DNA from: Solirubrobacterales bacterium
Lineage (GTDB): Bacteria > Actinomycetota > Thermoleophilia > Solirubrobacterales > 70-9
NCBI GenBank assembly: GCA_009379895.1
Contig: WHSW01000009.1
Location: 1-41,478, forward strand
DNA length: 41,478 bases
Direction of reading: 5' to 3'
In this document: piece by piece, positions 14,708-21,519 of the stretch
Position numbering within the stretch: the first letter of the stretch is position 1
Layout: every line of letters begins with the position of its first letter
Notes under the pieces: generated by a model
Seen by the model: only the letters and a program-made list of their open reading frames with translations
Told to the model about the DNA's origin: nothing
Databases searched by the model: none
Made by a program: the position numbers and the translations under genes

Positions 14708-15667
14708 GGCGGCGCGCCGCGGCCGGCGACCTGCGCCGGGCTCGACCCCGGTGCGCGCCCGATCGACGAGCCGGCCGACCCTCGCCAGCGTTGCCTCGAC
14801 ATACGCCGGCTCGTACCTGATCTGCGCGTGCGTGAAGCGAAGCGACGTCAGGCCCGCCGCGGTGTGCGCCTGGTCTCGCTGGCGGTCGCGCGCCTGGTCG
14901 GCCGGGGTGCGGTGGTAGCGCAGGCCGTCGGTCTCGACCACGAGGCCCAGCTCGGGCCAGTAGAAGTCGACCCGGAAGCCGTTCAGGCGCTGCTGGGTGA
15001 GCGGAATGGACAGCCCCGCCCGCCGCGCGATCGGCAGGAACTGGCGCTCGAGCTCGGAGTCGGTGAGGGTGAAGGTGCGGCGGTCGAGGACCGTTCGCAG
15101 GCGCCCGGCGCCCGGCTGCCCCGCGTAGCGGTCGAGCGCCGAGCGCAGCGCCTCGGGGTCGACGAGGTCGCGCCGGTCGGCCTCGTTGATCGCAGCCTCG
15201 ACGTGGTTGGGAGCGAGCCGGCTGGCGAGGTCCACGAGCGTCCGGACGGAGCTGGTGACTGGGATGTTCAGGTGCTCGGTGACCTCGGCGGGCGGGAGGC
15301 CGGTGCGGCGATGAACGCGGATTCCGGGTGGGCGCGGATCCCGGCGCGCATCGACGGAGACCTCGATCTGAGCGGGCGACCGCGTGCGGATTCCCCAGAG
15401 CTCGGCCGCGCTCGCGTGGCTGAGGACGGCGCCCGGGCCGCAGCACAGCACGGCCGCCATCAGGTGCCCCTCGCGGGTGAGCTGCGGGCGCCCGACGACG
15501 AAGACTTCGCGATACACGCGATGCAGCCGTCCCCGGGCCCGGCGATGACGAATCGCCCGCGCCGTGAAGCCGAGCCCGAGCAGCTGGCCGCGCGTGACGA
15601 CCCCGTGCTGCCGTTCCGCGAGTGCCCACGCCGCCGCGTCACGCGACTGGGGGAGTTCGGACGCCAT
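14705..15667 (-). CDS. AbiEi-like winged-helix protein with C-terminal DUF559 nuclease-like domain
   Basis: A 320-residue two-domain protein. Residues about 10-60 match the winged-helix of AbiEi-type antitoxins (AERQHGVVTRGQLLGLG, then RRARGRLHRVYREVFVVG). The middle part (ILSH-type segment AVLSHASAAELWGI, then IRVHRRTGL and SSVRTLVDLA) is typical of this actinobacterial family. The C-terminal part has the DUF559/Vsr-like PD-(D/E)XK core: VDFYWPELGLVVETDG followed by RYH. The family is common in multiple copies in Thermoleophilia. Function is not established; DNA binding plus nuclease fold is inference. No AbiEii-type toxin gene adjoins it. Confidence 0.8.
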   Translation of the reverse strand: MASELPQSRDAAAWALAERQHGVVTRGQLLGLGFTARAIRHRRARGRLHRVYREVFVVGRPQLTREGHLMAAVLCCGPGAVLSHASAAELWGIRTRSPAQIEVSVDARRDPRPPGIRVHRRTGLPPAEVTEHLNIPVTSSVRTLVDLASRLAPNHVEAAINEADRRDLVDPEALRSALDRYAGQPGAGRLRTVLDRRTFTLTDSELERQFLPIARRAGLSIPLTQQRLNGFRVDFYWPELGLVVETDGLRYHRTPADQARDRQRDQAHTAAGLTSLRFTHAQIRYEPAYVEATLARVGRLVDRARTGVEPGAGRRPRRAA

Positions 15668-15688
15668 AGCGTCCGTAAGGCCCCAGTC

Positions 15689-15725
15689 GTGCGGGGTTCG
15701 CCCCCCGGGGGGTGCTCAGCCGGTG
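15689..15725. repeat. GC-rich palindromic element (single copy)
   Basis: A GCGGGG-TTC-CCCC-GGGGGG-TGCTCAGCC-GGTG element between the DUF559 gene and the thioesterase gene, overlapping the last codons and stop of the latter. It resembles the three tandem elements at 35575-35681. Confidence 0.45.
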
Positions 15726-16153
15726 AGCTGGCCGACGTCGATCACCCGGCGCTCGTGGGTGCCGATGCCGATCGTGCGCTCGTTCTCGCTGACCTCGACC
15801 TCGAAGCGCAGCTTGCGGCCGTCGACGACCTCGCGCAGGGTCGAGCGCACGGTGCAGCGGGCGCCCTCGGCCGCCGGGCCGACGTGCTTGACACAGACCT
15901 CGAAGCCGACCGTCGCACTGCCCTCGGGGAGATGCTGGAGCGAGAGCACGGCGCAGTTGCGCTCCATGACCGCGATCATCCCGGGCGTCGAGAGCACCTT
16001 GACGCCGATCGTCCCGCCGACGTCGGTGAGCAGGCGCTCGGCGGCCTCGAACTCGTCGATGCGCTCGAGGCCGGGAGCGAGGGTCGACTCGCCGGGCCGT
16101 TCGAGGTCTCCGAGCGTGTCGCGGAGCGGCATCGGGCGTCGTTCGTCGGCCAT
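15716..16153 (-). CDS. FlK-type acyl-CoA thioesterase
   Basis: A 145-residue hotdog-fold protein resembling fluoroacetyl-CoA thioesterase (FlK). The possible catalytic triad is visible in order: Thr in LSTPGMIAVME, Glu in MERNC, and His in VCVKHVGPA. The C-terminal strand pair is KLRFEVEVSENERTIGIGTHERRVI. The natural acyl-CoA is unknown; FlK activity itself should not be assumed. The ATG overlaps the SDR stop codon (TGATG), so the SDR and thioesterase are translationally coupled and probably act on related substrates. Confidence 0.8.
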   Translation of the reverse strand: MADERRPMPLRDTLGDLERPGESTLAPGLERIDEFEAAERLLTDVGGTIGVKVLSTPGMIAVMERNCAVLSLQHLPEGSATVGFEVCVKHVGPAAEGARCTVRSTLREVVDGRKLRFEVEVSENERTIGIGTHERRVIDVGQLTG

Positions 16154-16887
16154 CACACCATCCCCAGGCCGCCGGAGACCCCGAGGGTCTCGCCGGTGAC
16201 GTAGGAGGCGTCGTCGGAGGCGAGGAAGGCGACCGCCGCCGCGACCTCTTCGGGCTGCCCAAGGCGGCGAAGCTGGGTACCCGCCTTCATCGTCTCGATC
16301 ACCTTCTCGCCCAGCTCGCCGAACTCGAGCGCGCCCATCAGCAGCGGGGTCTCGATCGGCCCCGGCGCGATCGCGTTGGCGGTGATCTGAAAGCGCGCGC
16401 CCTCGCGCGCGATCACCTTCGTGAAGGCGATCACGCCGCCCTTGGCCGCCGAGTAGACCGCCGAGCCCTTCGAGCCCACCCGACCCGCCTCGGACGCGAT
16501 GTTGACGACCCGCCCGTAACCCGCCACCTGCATCCCCGGCAGCGCCGCGTGCGTGCAGGCGAGGACGCCGACCAGGTTGACTGCGAGCACCCGGTCCCAC
16601 TGGCCCGGGTCGGTGTCGGTGAAGAAGCCGAACTCGTCGGTGCCAGCGTTGTTGACGAGGATCGAGAACGGCCCGTGCTCGGCCACCAGCTCGATCGAGG
16701 ACTCGGGGCGGGTGACGTCGAGGTGCCCGGCCGCGGCGCCGATCTCGCTCGCCACCTCCGCGGCGCCGTCGTCGTTGAGGTCGCCGATCACCACCTCGGC
16801 GCCCTCGGCGGCCAGCCGCGCGGCGATCGCGGCGCCGATCCCGCTCGCGCCGCCGGTCACCAGCGCTCTTCGGCCTTCGAGCCTCAT
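16153..16887 (-). CDS. SDR-family oxidoreductase (FabG-like)
   Basis: A 244-residue classical short-chain dehydrogenase. Motifs are TGGASGIG (cofactor loop), D in VIGDLNDDG (an acidic residue favouring NAD), NNAG, the catalytic Ser in NIASEAG, YSAAKGG (Tyr/Lys), and the C-terminal YVTGETLGVSGGLGM. It should interconvert a 3-hydroxyacyl thioester or other secondary alcohol and a ketone. The start at ATG 16887 is preceded by TATCCT 9 nt upstream; that hexamer overlaps the -10 of the divergent F420 operon. Coupled to the thioesterase gene downstream. Confidence 0.92.
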   Translation of the reverse strand: MRLEGRRALVTGGASGIGAAIAARLAAEGAEVVIGDLNDDGAAEVASEIGAAAGHLDVTRPESSIELVAEHGPFSILVNNAGTDEFGFFTDTDPGQWDRVLAVNLVGVLACTHAALPGMQVAGYGRVVNIASEAGRVGSKGSAVYSAAKGGVIAFTKVIAREGARFQITANAIAPGPIETPLLMGALEFGELGEKVIETMKAGTQLRRLGQPEEVAAAVAFLASDDASYVTGETLGVSGGLGMV

Positions 16888-16896
16888 CGCGTCGGG

Positions 16897-16902
16897 AGGA
16901 TA
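16897..16902 (-). promoter_or_regulatory. -10 hexamer TATCCT of the SDR gene
   Basis: Minus-strand TATCCT, 9 nt before the ATG at 16887. It shares two bases with the plus-strand TATTGT (16901-16906), forming a bidirectional leaderless promoter. Confidence 0.65.
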
Positions 16903-16906
16903 TTGT
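16901..16906 (+). promoter_or_regulatory. -10 hexamer TATTGT of the F420 operon
   Basis: Plus-strand TATTGT, 10 nt before the npdG ATG at 16917. Overlaps the minus-strand -10 of the SDR gene, so the polymerases should compete. Confidence 0.65.
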
Positions 16907-16916
16907 CCGCCGCCGG

Positions 16917-17615
16917 ATGGCAACCGGCGGCGAAGCGATCCCGATCATCGGCGGCACCGGCGCGCTGGGCTACGGCCTGGCCCTGCGCTGGGCGCGGGCC
17001 GGGCGCGCCGTGGTGATCGGCTCGCGCAGCGCCGAGCGCGCCGCGGAGGCCGCGCGCAGGCTCTCCGAGCTCGCCCCGGACTCCGAGATCGAGGGCCTGG
17101 CCAACCACGATGCGGCGAAGCAGGGACCGATCGTCCTGCTCACGGTGCCCTTTCGCGCTCAGTCGGAGAACCTCAACAACCTGCGCGAGGCGCTCGAGCC
17201 GGGTCAGCTGCTGGTCGACTGCACCGTGCCGCTCGCCGCCGCGGTGAGCGGCAAGGCGACCCGCTCGCTCGGCGTCTGGCAGGGCTCGGCAGCCCAGCAG
17301 GCGCAGGAGATGGTCCCCGACGGGGTCACGGTGATCGCCGCGCTGCACACGATCAGCGCCCCGACCCTGGCCGACGGGGGCGCCAAGCTCGACGAGGACG
17401 TCCTGCTCTGCGGCGACCGCAAGGCCGACAAGGCGAGGGTCGCGAGGCTGGTCGAGGAGATCGCGGGCCTGCGCGCGGTCAACGCCGGGCCGCTGGAGAT
17501 GGCGCGAATCGTCGAGCAGCTGACCCCGATGCTGATCTCGATCAACGCCCGCTACAAGGCCCACGCGGGGATCCGGATCCAGGGCCTGCCGGCCGCCGAT
17601 CACTGGCCGACATGA
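16917..17615 (+). CDS. npdG: NADPH:F420 oxidoreductase
   Basis: A 232-residue F420-dependent NADP reductase. It starts with the Rossmann motif IIGGTGALGYGLALRWA, followed by the NADP-selecting GSRSAERA (Ser-Arg), LTVPFRAQSE and DCTVPL, and ends with the family segment LEMARIVEQLTPMLISINARYKAHAGIRI. It moves hydride between F420 and NADP in the cytoplasm. It is the first gene of the F420 operon and overlaps cofD by four bases (ATGA). Expression starts from a leaderless promoter that overlaps that of the divergent SDR. Confidence 0.93.
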   Translation: MATGGEAIPIIGGTGALGYGLALRWARAGRAVVIGSRSAERAAEAARRLSELAPDSEIEGLANHDAAKQGPIVLLTVPFRAQSENLNNLREALEPGQLLVDCTVPLAAAVSGKATRSLGVWQGSAAQQAQEMVPDGVTVIAALHTISAPTLADGGAKLDEDVLLCGDRKADKARVARLVEEIAGLRAVNAGPLEMARIVEQLTPMLISINARYKAHAGIRIQGLPAADHWPT

Positions 17616-18529
17616 GGGTCGTCCTCCTCGCGGGGGGCACCGGCGGTGGCAAGCTCGCGGCCGGCCTGCAGGACGCGATCGGTCCCGAGCTGACGGTGAT
17701 CGCGAACACCGCCGACGACGTCGACGTCCACGGTCTGCGCGTCTGCCCCGACCCCGACCTATGCACCTACTGGCTCGCCGACGTGATCGACGAGGAACGG
17801 GGCTGGGGGATCCGCGACGACACCCCCGCCGTCGCCGAGCGGCTCGAGCGGCTCGGCGCGCCCGTCTGGTTCGAGCTCGGCGACCGCGACCTGGCGACCT
17901 GCATCTATCGCACCCACTTCCTCGCCGAGGGCGGGACGCTGACCGACGCCCAGGCGCAGATCGCCCGCTCGCTCGGCGCCCGCGCCCGGGTGCTGCCGAT
18001 GTGCGAGCAGCGGGTCGGCTGCCGGGTGCTGACCGCCCGCGGATGGCGCGGGCTGCAGGAGTTCCTGATCCTCGACCACGGCGAGGGCGAGATCTCCGGG
18101 GTCGAGCTGCCGGGGATCGAGAGCGCCACCACGACGCCCGCCGTGCGCGAGGCCTTGGCGGCGGCCGAGGTGATCGTGATCGGGCCCTCCAACCCGGTGA
18201 TCTCGATCGGCCCGATCCTCTCGGTCGCCGGCGTCCGCGACGCGCTCACCACCGCGCGTGCGCCGGTGGTCGCGGTCAGCCCGCTGGTCGGCGGCCGCTC
18301 GATGAAGGGCCCGACCGAGGCCTTCCTGCGCGCGCTCGGGAGGCCGGTGAGCGCCGCCGGGGTCGCTTCCCTGTACGTCGGCCTGCTCGACGCGATGGTG
18401 GTCGACTCCGGCGACCCCGAGCCCGGCCCGGACGCGATCCCCGTACTGTCTCGCCCGACCCTGATGAAGGACCGCGAGACGCGACGCCGGCTCGCCGAGG
18501 CGACGCTCGAGTTCGCCGCGGGCCTGTAG
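17612..18529 (+). CDS. cofD: 2-phospho-L-lactate transferase (F420 biosynthesis)
   Basis: A 305-residue CofD/FbiA protein of normal length. Diagnostic segments are VVLLAGGTGGGKLAAGL at the N-terminus, VIANTADDVDVHGL, CPDPDLCTYWLAD, WFELGDRDLATCIYRT, VIGPSNPVISIGPIL and VGGRSMKGPTE. It joins the activated phospholactate/phosphoenolpyruvate nucleotide to the deazaflavin Fo to make F420-0 (or its dehydro form). The ATG overlaps the npdG stop; the TAG overlaps the GTG of cofC. Confidence 0.95.
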   Translation: MRVVLLAGGTGGGKLAAGLQDAIGPELTVIANTADDVDVHGLRVCPDPDLCTYWLADVIDEERGWGIRDDTPAVAERLERLGAPVWFELGDRDLATCIYRTHFLAEGGTLTDAQAQIARSLGARARVLPMCEQRVGCRVLTARGWRGLQEFLILDHGEGEISGVELPGIESATTTPAVREALAAAEVIVIGPSNPVISIGPILSVAGVRDALTTARAPVVAVSPLVGGRSMKGPTEAFLRALGRPVSAAGVASLYVGLLDAMVVDSGDPEPGPDAIPVLSRPTLMKDRETRRRLAEATLEFAAGL

Positions 18530-19236
18530 TGGCGGCCGGCGACCACGGGCCCTCGATGCGGGCGACGGCGATCATCCCCGTGAAGCGATTCGGCCGCGCC
18601 AAGCAGCGCCTGCTCGACGCCCTCGACCGCCCCCAGCGCGCGGCGGTGGTCAAGGCGATGCTGGCCGACGTGCTCGCCGCGGTCGACTCGGTCGCGGCGA
18701 TCGAGCGGGTGATCGTGGTCACCGGCGAGGGCCGGGCCGAGCGGATCGCCGTCGCCCATGCGCGGCGCTCGGCGACGCCGCTCGAGGTACTCCAGGACCC
18801 CGACGACGCCGGCCACTCCAAGGCCGCGACCCTGGGGATCATCCGGGCGCTTCATCACGGAGCCGAGTCCGTCGCCCTGCTGCCCGGCGACTGCCCGCTG
18901 CTCGACGCCGGTGAGCTCGACGCGGCGCTCGCGCGGATGACCCCCGGGCGGGTGGCGGTGGTTCCCGATCGCCACGGCACCGGGACCAACGCCCTGCTCC
19001 TCCGCCCCGCCGACGCGATCGGCCCCGCCTTCGGCGAGGGGAGCGCCGAGCGCCACCGCGACCGTGCCGAGCGGGCCGGACACGAGGTGGCGATCGAGGC
19101 GATCGCCTCCCTGGCACTCGACCTCGACACGCCCGAGGACCTCGCGGCGCTGGCGGCGGCGCTCGCCGGGCGACCGGAGCGTGCCCCGGCGACCGCCACG
19201 GAGCTCGCGCGGCTCGATCTCGGGGCGGGCGGGTGA
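18529..19236 (+). CDS. cofC: 2-phospho-L-lactate / phosphoenolpyruvate guanylyltransferase (F420 biosynthesis)
   Basis: A 235-residue CofC/FbiD nucleotidyltransferase. Motifs are ATAIIPVKRFGRAKQRLLDAL (nucleotide loop), LLPGDCPLLDAGEL (metal-binding Asp), VPDRHGTGTNALLL and LDLDTPEDLAAL near the end. It activates phospholactate or PEP with GTP for CofD. I start at the GTG overlapping the cofD stop (TAGTG) because every other junction in the operon overlaps; the ATG at 18556 (MRATAIIPVK) is a plausible alternative that gives 226 residues. It overlaps cofE by four bases. Confidence 0.9.
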   Translation: MAAGDHGPSMRATAIIPVKRFGRAKQRLLDALDRPQRAAVVKAMLADVLAAVDSVAAIERVIVVTGEGRAERIAVAHARRSATPLEVLQDPDDAGHSKAATLGIIRALHHGAESVALLPGDCPLLDAGELDAALARMTPGRVAVVPDRHGTGTNALLLRPADAIGPAFGEGSAERHRDRAERAGHEVAIEAIASLALDLDTPEDLAALAAALAGRPERAPATATELARLDLGAGG

Positions 19237-20006
19237 GCGGCGCGCGACGGCTCGAGATCGTCGCCCTGGCGGGCATCCCAGAGGTCACCGAGGGCGCTCG
19301 CCTCGGCGAGCTGATCGCCGCGGCGGCGACCGCTGCCGGGCGCGGGATCTCCGACGGCGACGCGGTCGTCGTCTCGCAGAAGGTCGTCTCGAAGGCCGAG
19401 GGCCGAATCCGCCGCTTGGCCGAGGTGCGCCCGGGTGAGCGGGCCCGCGACCTGGCCGCCGAGCTGGGCAAGGACCCGCGCCTGGTCGAGCTCGTGCTCG
19501 GCGAGTCGCGGCGGGTCGTGCGCGCGGTCGGGGGGGTACTGATCGTCGAGACGCGGGCGGGCTGGATCTGCGCCAACGCGGGCATCGACGCCTCGAACGT
19601 CCCCGGCGCGGACGCCGTGGCGCTGCTGCCGGTCGACGCCGACGCCTCGGCCCGGCGGATCCGGGCGGAGATCGAGGCGTCCGGCGGCGCGCGCCCCGCG
19701 GTCGTCGTCGCCGACAGCTTCGGGCGCCCGTGGCGGATCGGGCAGACCGATGTCGCGATCGGCTGCGCCGGGCTGCTCGCGCTCGACGATTGGCGCGGGC
19801 GCGCCGACGTGCAGGGCCGCGAGCTGACGGCGACGGCGATCGCGGTCGCCGACGGGCTCGCCGGCGCCGCCGACCTCGCCCGCGACAAGGGCTCGGCGAG
19901 CCCGGCGGTGCTGATCACGGGCGCCGAGGCGTGGCGGGTCGACGAGGACGGCCGGGGCGCGGGCGCGGCGCTGCAGCGCCCGCCGGACGAGGACCTGTTC
20001 CGCTAG
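19233..20006 (+). CDS. cofE: F420-0:gamma-glutamyl ligase
   Basis: A 257-residue CofE-type ligase. Signature segments are DGDAVVVSQKVVSKAEGR, GWICANAGIDASNVPG, VVVADSFGRPWRIGQTDVAIGCAGL and DLARDKGSASPAVLITG. It adds glutamate residues to F420-0. It lacks the C-terminal nitroreductase-like domain found in mycobacterial FbiB, so any dehydro-F420 reduction would have to come from another gene outside this operon. The GTG start overlaps the cofC stop. Last gene of npdG-cofD-cofC-cofE; the Fo synthase gene lies at 25.8-28.0 kb. Confidence 0.93.
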   Translation: MSGARRLEIVALAGIPEVTEGARLGELIAAAATAAGRGISDGDAVVVSQKVVSKAEGRIRRLAEVRPGERARDLAAELGKDPRLVELVLGESRRVVRAVGGVLIVETRAGWICANAGIDASNVPGADAVALLPVDADASARRIRAEIEASGGARPAVVVADSFGRPWRIGQTDVAIGCAGLLALDDWRGRADVQGRELTATAIAVADGLAGAADLARDKGSASPAVLITGAEAWRVDEDGRGAGAALQRPPDEDLFR

Positions 20007-20016
20007 CGGCGCCGGC

Positions 20017-20038
20017 GACCGCCGCGCGGCGCGCGGTC
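20017..20038. terminator. GC-rich hairpin between convergent cofE and membrane-protein genes
   Basis: Arms GACCGC and GCGGTC with further GC pairing inside (one bulge). It has no T-run. Its position between convergent stops suggests a bidirectional transcription end; weak evidence. Confidence 0.35.
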
Positions 20039-20041
20039 CGG

Positions 20042-20314
20042 TCAGCCGTGGCGCCGCGGCGACAGGGCGACGATCGTCCCGACCGCCACCGTGCAGATCC
20101 CGCCCAGGACCAGCCACTCGGGCCACGAGTCGAGGTCGAACGCTGCGGCGTAGCCGAGCATCAGCAGGGTGAGGATGAGCACGCCGCACAGAATCTTGAG
20201 GTGAAACGCCTGGCGCGCGAGCCTGTCCTCGTGGCTGAGCTCGCCGGTCGGCGTGCGCAGGTGGTGCTCGCGGTGGTGGGGCGCGGACGGATCCGTATAG
20301 CGCTGCTCGGTCAT
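20042..20314 (-). CDS. Small two-helix membrane protein, unknown function
   Basis: A 90-residue protein with a charged, His-rich N-terminus (YTDPSAPHHREHHLRTP) followed by two membrane segments (ILCGVLILTLLMLGYAAAF and WLVLGGICTVAVGTIVAL) and a basic SPRRHG tail. I recognise no family. The ATG at 20314 is chosen because the long open frame upstream is a shadow; a purine-rich GAGATCAGAG precedes it. Divergent from the glycosyltransferase and convergent with cofE. Confidence 0.6.
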   Translation of the reverse strand: MTEQRYTDPSAPHHREHHLRTPTGELSHEDRLARQAFHLKILCGVLILTLLMLGYAAAFDLDSWPEWLVLGGICTVAVGTIVALSPRRHG

Positions 20315-20390
20315 CTCTGATCTCGCCACCGCCGTCGCCTCGACCGCGGCGCGGGCCACACCGTACCCGCACGGACGGCCGTTGTGAGAA

Positions 20391-20430
20391 TCGTCGCCGA
20401 CGACGGGGCGCGACCCTGCGTCGGCGACGA
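20391..20430. repeat. Perfect 12-bp inverted repeat upstream of the glycosyltransferase
   Basis: Arms TCGTCGCCGACG (20391-20402) and CGTCGGCGACGA (20419-20430), 16-nt spacer. It ends 4 nt before a GATAAT -10-like hexamer, so it occupies the -35 region. Possible operator. Confidence 0.5.
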
Positions 20431-20434
20431 CCCG

Positions 20435-20440
20435 GATAAT
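20435..20440 (+). promoter_or_regulatory. -10-like hexamer GATAAT of the glycosyltransferase gene
   Basis: GATAAT, five of six to the consensus, 7 nt before the TTG at 20448; leaderless arrangement. Confidence 0.45.
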
Positions 20441-20447
20441 CCGGGCC

Positions 20448-21494
20448 TTGCGCATCCTCCTGGTGACCCAGATGTGGCCCGGTCCCACGGACCCGGACCT
20501 CGGCAGCTTCCTCGTCCCGGTCGCGCGCGAGCTCGAGGCGCTCGGCCACGAGGTCGAGGTCGTCGCGATCGACCATCGGGGCGGATCGCGCGCCAAGTAC
20601 GCGCGCCTGGCCGGCGATTCGGTGGCGGCGGCGCGTCGCGTGCGCCCCGACGTCGTCTTCGCCCACGTCCTGTTTCCCGCCGGCGCCGCCGGAGCGCTGG
20701 CGGCGCTGGCGTCCGGCGCGCCCCTGGTGGTCATGGCCCACGGCCAGGACGTCGCGAACCTCGGCCGGATCCGCGGCGTCACGGCCGCCACCCGGTGGGT
20801 GCTGCGCCGCGCCGTGGGGGTGATCGCGAACTCGCGCTGGCTCGCCGACCGCCTGGCCGAGCGCATCCCGGCGAGCGCCCGCGTCGGAGTCGAGATCGCC
20901 GACTGCGGCGTCGACCTGGCCGCGTTCTCCCCGCGCCCCGCCGCGGCGGCTCGCCGCGAGCTGGGCTGGGACGGCGAGGGCCCGGCGTTTCTGTGCATCG
21001 GCTCGCTGATCGAGCGCAAGAACGTCGTCCGCCTCGCCGAGGCTTTCGAGCGCCTCGGCCGTGGGCGGCTCGCCTTCGTCGGCGACGGGCCGCTGCGGGG
21101 TGCCCTCGAGGGCCGCCCCGAGGTGCGCGTCAGCGGGCGCATCGCGCAGGCGGAGGTCCCGGAGTGGATCGCCGCCTGCGACGTCGTCTGCCAGCCGTCG
21201 CTGATCGAGCCCTTCGGGCAGGCGACGCTCGAGGCGATGGCGATGGAGCGAAGCGTCGTCGCGACGACGGTCGGCGGCCCGCCCGAGTTCGTCACGCCGG
21301 CGGCCGGCGTGCTCGTCGACCCGCACGACACCGAGGCGCTGGCCGCGGCGCTGGGGCGCGCGGCGGAGCTGTCATCGCCGAACCCGGCCGCGCAAGCGGC
21401 CGCCGCCGAGCACGACGTCGGGCGTCAGGCGGCGCGGATGGCGGCCGTCCTGGAGCGCGCGGTCGCCGGCGGGCGCGCCTCGCCGGCGGGTTGA
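20448..21494 (+). CDS. Glycosyltransferase family 4 protein
   Basis: A 348-residue GT-B glycosyltransferase. N-terminal features are ILLVTQMWPGPTDPDLGSFL and HVLFPAGAAGALAAL; the C-terminal nucleotide-sugar site has FLCIGSLIERKNVVRLAEAF and the EX7E-type segment PSLIEPFGQATLEAMAME. Donor and acceptor are unknown, and no polysaccharide cluster surrounds it. The TTG start is supported by GATAAT 7 nt upstream and agrees with the typical MRILLVT beginning. A 12-bp inverted repeat covers its -35 region. Confidence 0.9.
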   Translation: MRILLVTQMWPGPTDPDLGSFLVPVARELEALGHEVEVVAIDHRGGSRAKYARLAGDSVAAARRVRPDVVFAHVLFPAGAAGALAALASGAPLVVMAHGQDVANLGRIRGVTAATRWVLRRAVGVIANSRWLADRLAERIPASARVGVEIADCGVDLAAFSPRPAAAARRELGWDGEGPAFLCIGSLIERKNVVRLAEAFERLGRGRLAFVGDGPLRGALEGRPEVRVSGRIAQAEVPEWIAACDVVCQPSLIEPFGQATLEAMAMERSVVATTVGGPPEFVTPAAGVLVDPHDTEALAAALGRAAELSSPNPAAQAAAAEHDVGRQAARMAAVLERAVAGGRASPAG

Positions 21495-21519
21495 CCGGCG
21501 CGCGACCGCCCGGCCGCCG

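Noticed and set aside
14705-15667. Type IV toxin-antitoxin pair
   Set aside because: No AbiEii-type nucleotidyltransferase gene adjoins; neighbours are an HMG-CoA lyase and a thioesterase.
15716-16153. Fluoroacetate resistance by a true FlK
   Set aside because: Only the fold and triad positions are seen; no fluorometabolite gene is nearby and coupling to an SDR suggests ordinary acyl-CoA metabolism.
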